This document shows positions 54,436 through 61,678 of a stretch of 62,203 bases of DNA, in pieces. The stretch's first letter is position 1. Every line of letters begins with the position of its first letter. The DNA is from Jingweiarchaeum tengchongense. Its GTDB lineage: Archaea > Nanobdellota > Nanobdellia > Jingweiarchaeales > Jingweiarchaeaceae. Made by a program: the position numbers and the translations under genes. The notes beneath the pieces were generated by a model. That model did no database searches. It saw only the letters and a list, made by a program, of their open reading frames with translations, and was not told the origin of the DNA. Where the stretch lies: NCBI GenBank assembly GCA_038874075.1, contig JAVZDD010000006.1, positions 1 to 62,203 on the forward strand. Reading direction: 5' to 3'.

Positions 54436-55123
54436 TTAAGATTACTTCTTTTTTCTTTATACATTTCATGATAGGACCCATCCTTTCTTGTGTTCCTGTG
54501 AAAAAATTATTGAATGCTGGGAAAATGATTAATTTAGATAGACTTACCCTATCCAATTTTTTAGGATATTCTTCCATTAGTCTTCGTTTGTCTATGTTTG
54601 CAATTAACCAACACTTCTTATAGTTGGAAATGCCTAATTTATCCTTATAAAAAAAACACGCATGCAAATGACCCATCAATGAAAATTTGCACTTTTCTAT
54701 TGCCTCCTTGCTTGGCCAAGCATTACCATGGATCATAAGCACATCATCCACAGTCATCTCTTTATTTATATTAACACCTTTGATACCTTTCAGTATTTCT
54801 TCTATTCTTCCATCGTGATTTCCTTTAATTATATATACTTCTCTAAACTCACCTGTCAACTTCTTCACAAAGAATGGTACCTCTCTGAGTTCTTGAAAAG
54901 AAGCAAGGGGTATTCGGTGTTTTAAATCACCAAGAATTATTAGATTCTTTCTTTTCATCTTTTTGTTTATTTCCAGAATATCATTTAACATCTTCTCTGT
55001 CTGCGAGGGTATATTTATCCCTTTTAATGAAAGTTCTCTTTCAAATCCAATGTGCAAATCTGAGATAATTAAGAAATTTTTAAAACATAAAGCTGGAAAA
55101 TTTTCAATAAATTTAAATACCAA
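54413..55123 (-). CDS. Metallophosphoesterase (COG1407-like)
   Basis: 236 residues. Motifs ISDLHIGFERE, ILGDLKHRI, IKGNHDGRIEE, MIHGNAWPSKEA and GHLHAC form a complete two-metal site, in the arrangement of archaeal ICC-like phosphoesterases often found near Lhr helicases. Substrate unknown, possibly nucleic acid. It starts at TTG 55123, overlapping the HEPN-like gene by 11 bases, with which it is probably co-transcribed. Confidence 0.88.
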   Translation of the reverse strand: MVFKFIENFPALCFKNFLIISDLHIGFERELSLKGINIPSQTEKMLNDILEINKKMKRKNLIILGDLKHRIPLASFQELREVPFFVKKLTGEFREVYIIKGNHDGRIEEILKGIKGVNINKEMTVDDVLMIHGNAWPSKEAIEKCKFSLMGHLHACFFYKDKLGISNYKKCWLIANIDKRRLMEEYPKKLDRVSLSKLIIFPAFNNFFTGTQERMGPIMKCIKKKEVILTNLVKVG

Positions 55124-55520
55124 TTTTTTCCCTCATATCTTTTACTACACGTTGAATTTCGATACAATCGTTCTTTTCTAATTCTTTTCTTGATAAAACA
55201 AGGTCGAATTTATTTAAAAAATTCCTTGCAACTTTTTCATTAAATGGAAAACCATCTTTTTTTGAAACAAAGAATAGCGCATCAAGATCAGACAATTCAT
55301 CAATTTTACCATGTTGTTTTGTCAAATAAAAAACACACATCATCTTCAATGCTTTAAAAAACATAAAAAAACTCATTGTGTAGTTCTTACTTTTAAAATA
55401 AGAATCAGCAATTTTTATCTCTGTTCTTATTTCATCTACTATCTTACTCTCTTCACTTATCTTTTCTTTTCTTTCTTCAAAATTTTTTACAATATTTTTC
55501 CTTATTTCTTTTAACCCCAT
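55113..55520 (-). CDS. Helical HEPN-like protein of unknown function
   Basis: 135 residues, all-helical. The middle IADSYFKSKNYTMSFFMFFKALKMMCVFYL resembles the substrate-binding helices of HEPN-type proteins, but the RxxxxH catalytic motif is not visible. The N-terminus is Glu/Lys rich. It lies upstream of a phosphoesterase with an 11-base overlap. The gene is likely real; the family call is tentative. Confidence 0.6.
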   Translation of the reverse strand: MGLKEIRKNIVKNFEERKEKISEESKIVDEIRTEIKIADSYFKSKNYTMSFFMFFKALKMMCVFYLTKQHGKIDELSDLDALFFVSKKDGFPFNEKVARNFLNKFDLVLSRKELEKNDCIEIQRVVKDMREKIGI

Positions 55521-55593
55521 AGCATTTCAGAACCATTTAATATTTTTAATTTTATTGATAAAGTTTTTATTACTTTACAATTTAATAATCAAC

Positions 55594-56082
55594 ATGGAGG
55601 AATGCATTTTCTGTTCAATTGCTGCAAAGAAAACCCCAAGTTTTTTTATATACGAAGATAACTACGTTTTTGCTTGCTTAGACATACAACCAGCAAATAT
55701 TGGACATGTAATTGTTTTTCCCAAGAGACACATTTCAAGCATATTGGAAGCAAAAAATGAGGAAACATCATCAATCATCGGCACAGTAAGGAAAGTTTGT
55801 CTAGCAATGAATGCTTGTGGAATAACTGATTTCTCAATCATAAATCAGATAGGTAAGTCAGCAGGACAAAGAAGCCCCCACACAATTATACATATAATAC
55901 CAAGACATGAGAACGATAATATCCAGATTTCATGGACTGGAAAACAATTTGATAAGGAAACTTTCCAAAAAATACAATCAATGTTAACAAACGCCATTAA
56001 TAAAAAAGAGGAGAAAAGTGAAGAGAAGGAGAAAAGAATTGAGAAAGTAATCAGTGAAAAGATTCCAGATTATTGGACATAA
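55594..56082 (+). CDS. HIT-family protein lacking the central histidine of the triad
   Basis: 162 residues. The HIT start CIFCSIAAKKTPSFFIYEDNYVFACLDIQP and GHVIVFPKRHIS are typical, as is the C-terminal His region, but the triad reads HTIIHIIPR instead of H-x-H-x-H. The second His, the nucleophile in Hint and Fhit, is Ile. Hydrolase activity may be lost or altered. The last 25 residues are a charged, helical tail. ATG 55594 is chosen over the upstream open frame. Confidence 0.88.
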   Translation: MEECIFCSIAAKKTPSFFIYEDNYVFACLDIQPANIGHVIVFPKRHISSILEAKNEETSSIIGTVRKVCLAMNACGITDFSIINQIGKSAGQRSPHTIIHIIPRHENDNIQISWTGKQFDKETFQKIQSMLTNAINKKEEKSEEKEKRIEKVISEKIPDYWT

Positions 56083-56891
56083 AATAATGGTAATAAAATT
56101 AAATTTTCATAGTAAATTGTGAATATGAGTGTTAGTAATATGGCTGGTACAAAAGGTATGCCTTCTTTTATCTTTATTTTTCTTATTCCAGCCTCTTTTA
56201 GTTTCTTGATGTCTTCTTTCGTTAATCCTGTCTTTTTCTTTCTGACAATTACTTTATTACCTTTTTTCACATCACTGATCAACCAATCACCTTCAGTCAA
56301 TTTTTTGACATCCACCACTTTTTCGAAACAATCCGCCTCAGCGACCTTGATGTAAGGATAAATTGTGGCAATTCCAAGGAAAAATGAATAAACAAGTTTG
56401 AAAGGTATTTCACTTGTAAAAATAAAGATGGTAGCCAGTAATATGAAAACAGATAGCACTTTTATTCTTAAACTAATCTTCCCCATTATTTTTTTAAAAT
56501 TTTTTATGATTAGGATGATCATATAAAAAATACCATATATTGCCCCAATTAGTAGTAAGTTAAATATGAACCGAACAAAAAATAGAAATTTTTCGTTACT
56601 AAAACTAGCGAATAGTATTGAAATACCTGCCAGCAACTTTACATCTCCGCCACCCCATTGTCCAGTTTTGTACATCGCATATGAAAATAATGAGATAACA
56701 GTAAATGAAAGGATGGCAACCATCAATATTTTAAAATTATTAAAGTATAAGTATTGGAAAATCTTTAAGATAAATGCACTTGCCAACATAAAATAACTTA
56801 AACTATCAGGCACTTCTCTTGTTTTTATATCATATATACTCGCGATTGAAGTACCAATTACACCCAAGGTAACCATTATTGTTTCAATCAT
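56070..56891 (-). CDS. Archaeal prepilin peptidase (A24 type) with C-terminal domain
   Basis: 273 residues with about seven membrane helices. The catalytic aspartates lie in YDIKTREVPDSLSYF and WGGGDVKLLAGI, the FlaK/EppA/TadV pattern. A cytoplasmic-like insertion near residues 190-245 (VKKLTEGDWLISDVKKG...KTGLTKEDIKKLKEAGIRKIKI) precedes a final helix. It cuts class III signal peptides of pilins or archaellins. No clear pilin gene follows, but a small membrane gene faces it. ATG 56891 is preferred; an upstream antisense extension is rejected. Confidence 0.88.
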   Translation of the reverse strand: MIETIMVTLGVIGTSIASIYDIKTREVPDSLSYFMLASAFILKIFQYLYFNNFKILMVAILSFTVISLFSYAMYKTGQWGGGDVKLLAGISILFASFSNEKFLFFVRFIFNLLLIGAIYGIFYMIILIIKNFKKIMGKISLRIKVLSVFILLATIFIFTSEIPFKLVYSFFLGIATIYPYIKVAEADCFEKVVDVKKLTEGDWLISDVKKGNKVIVRKKKTGLTKEDIKKLKEAGIRKIKIKEGIPFVPAILLTLIFTIYYENLILLPLFYVQ

Positions 56892-56943
56892 TAATCTTTT
56901 TATATTAGTTAAGTTTTTATTTTTTCTTATCCTAATATATGAT

Positions 56944-57150
56944 ATGCCAAAAGTTTTGTCAAGACAAATGTCCACGATGGAATTACTACTATTGTTCCTC
57001 TTAGTTGTCGTTGGTCTCTGTGGTTTTCTACTATTCTCAATTGCCATGCAAATCTCATACACTCCATGGCAAATGATAAATGCAGTGATGTCCTGGATAA
57101 ACGCGATGATATTCATAATAGCAATTATTGTGATCGAAAGAAAGCTATAA
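56944..57150 (+). CDS. Small two-helix membrane protein facing the prepilin peptidase
   Basis: 68 residues, with two hydrophobic segments (LLLLFLLVVVGLCGFLLFSIAM and NAMIFIIAIIVI). The start KVLSRQMSTMELLLLFLL resembles a class III pilin signal: a basic N-terminus, a cut site after Q, then Glu at position +5 before the hydrophobic core. It is divergent from the peptidase gene with a 52-base shared promoter gap. Pilin identity is only a suggestion. Confidence 0.55.
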   Translation: MPKVLSRQMSTMELLLLFLLVVVGLCGFLLFSIAMQISYTPWQMINAVMSWINAMIFIIAIIVIERKL

Positions 57151-57188
57151 GCAAAAAATACTTATAGGAACTTCATTCTTTTTTATTT

Positions 57189-57950
57189 ATGCCTTTATAT
57201 TTCATTAGTATGGGTCTATACGATGAAAAAGATATGAGTATTCGCGCATTGGAAACTGCGCGGGGATGCGATATCCTCTATGTTGAATTTTATACATCAA
57301 AACTTGATACTGATGTCTTCAAACTTCGTGATCTCATCGGAAAGGAAATTAAGCAACTTTCAAGGAATGATGTCGAGGAGAATTATAAAGAGATATTAAA
57401 TGAGGCGAAGAAAAAGAAGGTAGGCTTGCTAGTCGGCGGAGATTGTTTTACTGCAACAACACACATTTCCTTGCTATTGGAAGCAGAAAGAGAAGGAATA
57501 GAAACGGGTGTGGTGCACGGCTCATCTATTTATACTGCAATCGCAGAAACTGGACTATTTATTTATAAATTTGGTAGGGTAGTAAGCATACCAATAAAGG
57601 AAAGGGATTTTGAGCCAGAAAGTTTTTATGATTTTTTAAAAGAGAACAAGGAAAGGGGGCTTCACACACTCATTCTCCTTGAAAGTAGAGAAGATGGCAG
57701 GTTTTTGAGCATAAATGAGGCAATAAAAAGATTGATTGAGATTGAAAAAAAGAGGAGGGAGAATGTGATATCTGAAGATACTATTTTTATTGGAGTTGCT
57801 AGGATTGGTAGTGAAAAGCAAATTATAAAAGTAGGAAATGCAAATGAACTTTTACATTTTGATTTTGGAGGACCACAACATAGTTTAATAATACCGGGAA
57901 AATTACATTTTATAGAAGAAGAAGCAATAAATAGATTTGTGAGAAAATGA
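57189..57950 (+). CDS. dphB: Diphthine synthase
   Basis: 253 residues. LYFISMGLYDEKDMSIRALETARGCDILYVEFYTS is the typical DphB start (tetrapyrrole methyltransferase fold), with LVGGDCFTATTHISLLLEA and GSSIYTAIAETGLFIYKFG. It uses SAM to methylate the modified His of elongation factor 2 in diphthamide synthesis. Its stop overlaps the start of the S26e-like gene by 4 bases. Confidence 0.96.
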   Translation: MPLYFISMGLYDEKDMSIRALETARGCDILYVEFYTSKLDTDVFKLRDLIGKEIKQLSRNDVEENYKEILNEAKKKKVGLLVGGDCFTATTHISLLLEAEREGIETGVVHGSSIYTAIAETGLFIYKFGRVVSIPIKERDFEPESFYDFLKENKERGLHTLILLESREDGRFLSINEAIKRLIEIEKKRRENVISEDTIFIGVARIGSEKQIIKVGNANELLHFDFGGPQHSLIIPGKLHFIEEEAINRFVRK

Positions 57951-58129
57951 CGAAAAAAATTAGGAGGGGCAGAGAAAAAATAATTACTTGTGAGAAATGT
58001 GGTATGAGAACGCCAAGGTCAAAGACAAGATACTACTACCGATTTGGCAGAAAAATTTACCTTTGCATCAAATGTGCAAAAAAGTCAGGTTTGATTGGCA
58101 GGTATGCAAGGATTGAAAGAAGTCAATAG
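57947..58129 (+). CDS. 60-residue zinc-ribbon protein resembling ribosomal protein S26e
   Basis: 60 residues: Lys/Arg-rich start MTKKIRRGREK, then CEKCGMRTPRSK and YLCIKCAKKSGLIGRYARIERSQ, giving a CxxC-x25-CxxC zinc ribbon. The order resembles a shortened S26e (CxxC near the start, then YCVSCA, then a basic R-E-R tail), missing the middle of the usual protein. ATG coupled to dphB through ATGA. It could be a reduced ribosomal protein or an unrelated zinc ribbon. Confidence 0.7.
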   Translation: MTKKIRRGREKIITCEKCGMRTPRSKTRYYYRFGRKIYLCIKCAKKSGLIGRYARIERSQ

Positions 58130-58959
58130 TTCACAGAAAAATCAATAACAACACGATACACCCTTGGTGCTAAGTCACCACATTTCAATGAGTTAAGTAT
58201 TTTTATTTTCTTTCCAAACTCTTTAGCTCTCTCTTTAATTATTTTGATTGCACCATCAAAAATTTCTTCCTCAGGTAAAAAATAGTAAAAATGAATCGTT
58301 GCATTCTTCTTTGCGCATAAAAATGCAATGTCTAAAAAATCGCAAGCCTGTTTTGGTAGATTCATTATCACTCGATCAGCAACATTCACTAAATTCTCTT
58401 TTTTTACTACATCTCTACAATCACCCCAGAAAGCAGTAATTTTGTCTTCAACCTTATTTAACTTTATATTCTCAATTAAAAATTTGTAAGCATATTTGTT
58501 CTTATCGATTGCAAAGATTTTGACGTTTTTCCTTTTTGCAATTAAAATTGAGAATGGACCAACACCAGCAAATAAGTCAACAATTACTTCCCCATCCTTT
58601 ACCTGATTTGCAATCCTCAATCTTTCGTTTGCAAGTCTTGGAGTGAAAAAAACCTTTGATAAATCAACTTTATATCTGCAATTATTTTCTTTGTGTATCG
58701 TTTCAGTTCTTTTTTCTCCAGCAATTATTTTTATTGGCCTTACCCTTTCTTCTCCACTCGTGAACCCAATTTTCTTACAGATCACTCTGGCATTTTTATG
58801 AAACTTTAAAAATGCACTTGCTATTTCTTTTTCCTTGTGTCTTAACTTTTCATCCAATTCAAGTACAATAATATCACCAACCATATCATATGCTCTTGGA
58901 ACTAATTCTAATTCCTCATCACTTAACTTATTCTTGAGTAAATCAATTACACTAGCCAT
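58123..58959 (-). CDS. trm5: tRNA (guanine-37-N1)-methyltransferase (Trm5)
   Basis: 278 residues. The SAM-binding core is IVDLFAGVGPFSILIAK with IFAIDKNKYAYKFLIENIKLN, and the NLP catalytic motif is VIMNLPKQACDFLD. An N-terminal domain (MVGDIIVLEL) is the Trm5 type. It methylates G37 next to the anticodon, preventing frameshifts. ATG 58959 has AGGGGAT just upstream; an earlier start at 58983 overlaps trmY further. Coupled with trmY upstream. Confidence 0.93.
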   Translation of the reverse strand: MASVIDLLKNKLSDEELELVPRAYDMVGDIIVLELDEKLRHKEKEIASAFLKFHKNARVICKKIGFTSGEERVRPIKIIAGEKRTETIHKENNCRYKVDLSKVFFTPRLANERLRIANQVKDGEVIVDLFAGVGPFSILIAKRKNVKIFAIDKNKYAYKFLIENIKLNKVEDKITAFWGDCRDVVKKENLVNVADRVIMNLPKQACDFLDIAFLCAKKNATIHFYYFLPEEEIFDGAIKIIKERAKEFGKKIKILNSLKCGDLAPRVYRVVIDFSVNY

Positions 58960-59515
58960 CCAATCCCCTTCTATCCAGTTCATTATTTATTATTGTGATG
59001 CAATGCGATGCAAAATACCTCAAGGGACCAACGCTTACTTTTGATATTGCAGATCTCATTGCAAATTTCTCCTCCTTCTTTGGTAAACCGATTTGGTCTC
59101 CAAGTATAAAAATAGGATCCCTTTCAATTTCCATTCTTCTTATATCGATTCCCTTCTCATCTAAGATATAAATAGCTCTTCCTTCTTTTTCTCTTAAAAG
59201 CTCTTGGAAGCTTTTTTTGCTCTTCTCGAAGCCAGCATGAACCCTACCGGCAATTACATTTCTCAAAATTTCACCAATGCTTTTCTCATCAGATCTTATT
59301 TCATATACCTTTGCACTATTCACACATATACAAAGTGGTGGATTACTTGGTCCATTTAAGATGACATTTAAAATTACATTCTTCCTTATTTTGTGCGAAA
59401 GAAATATCGATGAATTGATACATGCGCAGACGATGTCCAATCTACCAGCACTTCTTAGATCCTTAAAATCTGGTGTGGTATAACCTTTCCTCGAGAGTAA
59501 AATAAATTCGCGCAT
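58952..59515 (-). CDS. trmY: tRNA (pseudouridine-54-N1)-methyltransferase
   Basis: 187 residues of the SPOUT family: MREFILLSRKGYTTPDFKDLRSAGRLDIVCACINSSIFLSHKIRKNV and NGPSNPPLCICVN, then LGDQIGLPKKEE, the knotted SAM site. It methylates pseudouridine 54 in tRNA, an archaea-specific change. It overlaps the Trm5 start by 8 bases, so the two tRNA methylases are co-expressed. Confidence 0.95.
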   Translation of the reverse strand: MREFILLSRKGYTTPDFKDLRSAGRLDIVCACINSSIFLSHKIRKNVILNVILNGPSNPPLCICVNSAKVYEIRSDEKSIGEILRNVIAGRVHAGFEKSKKSFQELLREKEGRAIYILDEKGIDIRRMEIERDPIFILGDQIGLPKKEEKFAMRSAISKVSVGPLRYFASHCITIINNELDRRGLDG

Positions 59516-59550
59516 AAAGAAAGTTATTTTTTAATTGATTAAAAACTTTT

Positions 59551-60825
59551 TTAACACCAGTATTTTGATTCCTCGAGCTCTTTACCAAAATTGGTGTTCA
59601 TTATTTCAGGAAAAGTTACTTCACCCTCAGTAATTCCTTCCTTTTCTAGTACCATGTATGGCCAAATTTTTGACCTCGCAAATACCCTACAACCTTCTCT
59701 AAGTTTTGCTTTATAACCTATGATTGAATGGTGTTCCACAATAGAGTTGTCTTCAATTTCACTAAGACCATCGATGATACAATCTTCGCACCGCACCTTC
59801 GCACCAATTTTAACTTTTTCGAATATAATTGATCCCATGACAATGCTTTTCTCACCGATTTGCGTATCATGTAAGATATAAGTGTAAGGTCCAATAACTG
59901 CATTTTTTTTGATCACACAGTTATCTTCAATTATTGCAGGACCCTTAATTTTCACACCATCTTCTATGACTACACCGTTTCCAATTACAACACCATTACC
60001 AGAGATGAAAGCATCCTCACTTATCTTTATATTTTTCTCAATTTTCCTTTTTAGAAAGTTCATTACCTCTTTGTTTACACCAATGTATGTCTCAGCATTT
60101 CCAACGTCACCCCATATACCTTCGAAAACATAACCAAATATTGGAATTTTATTCACAAAATATTGCCAAAGATCACCAATTTTATCCGGTTTTTCTCCCC
60201 TTGATTTTTTCTCGTTTACATATCTTGGTAAATTTTCTCTAAGAAATTTTTCATCAATTTGATAAAAGAGTGTGGACGCCAATCTTGAGACCGCTTCTTC
60301 TACCTTTGGCTTTTCCTGAAACTTCAATACCTTTCCTGTTTTCTCGTCTATGCTGGCAATTCCAAATTGTTCAACCTTTGATTTGTCTACCAGATTATAT
60401 AATGCAATTGTTGCGAGTCCGCCACTTTTTTTGTGGAATGCATTGAACTTTGAAACATCTAACCCATATATAAAATTATCAGCACCAATTACCAGCGTAT
60501 CTCCTTTAATTCCACAATTTGAAATCACATATTGTAATGCACCGATTGCACCAAGCTTATCCTTGTCAGAACTACTTTGCTCGAATACGTAATCCATTTT
60601 CACCCCAAACTTACTTCCATCTCCAAGAAATTCCTTCACTTTTTTCTGTGTTACATTTAATGACAATATTATATCTTTTATTCCGGCATCTCGAAGCATT
60701 TCTATGAGATAAACAATATTTGCTTTTCCAGCAATTGGCATTAAGCATTTTGGAGTTCTATAACTGAGTGGGTTCAATCTGGTGCCATAACCACCAGCAA
60801 GCAATATTGCTCTCAATTTTACCAC
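59551..60825 (-). CDS. Sugar-phosphate nucleotidyltransferase with hexapeptide repeats
   Basis: 424 residues. An N-terminal nucleotidyltransferase starts RAILLAGGYGTRLNPLSYRTPKCLMPIAGKANIVYLIEML; the catalytic part has VIGADNFIYG. The C-terminal 170 residues form a left-handed beta-helix of hexapeptide repeats (ISEDAFISGNGVVIGNGVVI and onward), as in GlmU-like and mannose-1-phosphate guanylyltransferase-like enzymes. It supplies a nucleotide sugar for surface glycans. Overlaps its upstream neighbour by 7 bases. Confidence 0.9.
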   Translation of the reverse strand: MVKLRAILLAGGYGTRLNPLSYRTPKCLMPIAGKANIVYLIEMLRDAGIKDIILSLNVTQKKVKEFLGDGSKFGVKMDYVFEQSSSDKDKLGAIGALQYVISNCGIKGDTLVIGADNFIYGLDVSKFNAFHKKSGGLATIALYNLVDKSKVEQFGIASIDEKTGKVLKFQEKPKVEEAVSRLASTLFYQIDEKFLRENLPRYVNEKKSRGEKPDKIGDLWQYFVNKIPIFGYVFEGIWGDVGNAETYIGVNKEVMNFLKRKIEKNIKISEDAFISGNGVVIGNGVVIEDGVKIKGPAIIEDNCVIKKNAVIGPYTYILHDTQIGEKSIVMGSIIFEKVKIGAKVRCEDCIIDGLSEIEDNSIVEHHSIIGYKAKLREGCRVFARSKIWPYMVLEKEGITEGEVTFPEIMNTNFGKELEESKYWC

Positions 60826-61643
60826 TCCTTCAGCGCCTTCTCATATCTTTCAAGAGTATCGGTTGAGTACCATCTTCCAGAAAAAACATAACCGAAAAGC
60901 CTTCCTTCTTTTGCAATCTTTGGAAATACATCTTTTTCGATCAAAGAGTAGCCACTTGGAACTAAATTTATTACCTCCGGCTCAATTATGTATACACCCG
61001 CATTTATCAAATGGCTTGTTACTCTGTATCTTGGTGGCTTCTCTACGAATTCAACAATCTTATTTCCTTCTAGTCTAACAACTCCAAAACCAGTAACGTC
61101 TTCCATCGTTGTGAGCGCGATTGTTGCTAGTGCCTTGTTTTCCTTGTGAAATCTAAACATCTCATTTACATTCATTTTAAAGAGGTTATCACCGTTTATC
61201 ATCAAGAAAGTCTCATCAAGCAATGGTTTTGCAAGTTTTAACGGGCCAGCAGTTCCAAGCTGTGTTTCTTCCTCAACATAAATAATTTTTACTCCAAACT
61301 TTTCCCCATTTCCAAAATAATTTTTTATCTTATCACCGAGATAACCTACAGAGATGATGATATCCCTTACTTCTTGTTCTCTTAAAAGGTCAATTGTGTA
61401 TTCAAGTATTGGCCTCCCTTTAACAGGCATCATAGGTTTTGGTATTTCATATGTAATCGGCTTTAATTTTGTTCCCTTACCACCAGCAAGGATAAAGGCC
61501 TTTCTTAATTTCCCTTCACCAAGTGCCCTTGTTAGAAAATATTCGATTGCATGACTGCGTGATCTTATTACTCTCCCATCAATCACAGAATCAATTTTCT
61601 TTATTATTCGATCATCAACCGTTATTGACAATCTCCGCTTCAT
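60819..61643 (-). CDS. Ribbon-helix-helix domain fused to sugar nucleotidyltransferase
   Basis: 274 residues. Residues 1-45 are a ribbon-helix-helix pattern: RLSITVDDRIIKKIDSVI, then SRSHAIEYFLTRAL, as in CopG/Arc-type DNA-binding proteins. Residues 48 onward are a complete nucleotidyltransferase: AFILAGGKGTKLKPITYEIPKPMMPV, MINGDNLFK, VEKPPRY and GRWYSTDTLERYEKAL. Nucleotidyltransferases normally lack a DNA-binding domain. It may be a self-regulating enzyme or use the fold for dimerisation. It is followed by a second nucleotidyltransferase. Confidence 0.88.
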   Translation of the reverse strand: MKRRLSITVDDRIIKKIDSVIDGRVIRSRSHAIEYFLTRALGEGKLRKAFILAGGKGTKLKPITYEIPKPMMPVKGRPILEYTIDLLREQEVRDIIISVGYLGDKIKNYFGNGEKFGVKIIYVEEETQLGTAGPLKLAKPLLDETFLMINGDNLFKMNVNEMFRFHKENKALATIALTTMEDVTGFGVVRLEGNKIVEFVEKPPRYRVTSHLINAGVYIIEPEVINLVPSGYSLIEKDVFPKIAKEGRLFGYVFSGRWYSTDTLERYEKALKEW

Positions 61644-61678
61644 ACCACCAAATATGATAAAATAATATTTAAGCTTTT

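Noticed and set aside
56892..57116. Upstream 75-codon extension of prepilin peptidase
   Set aside because: It is antisense to the small membrane gene and has no signal-like start; the peptidase core starts at 56891.
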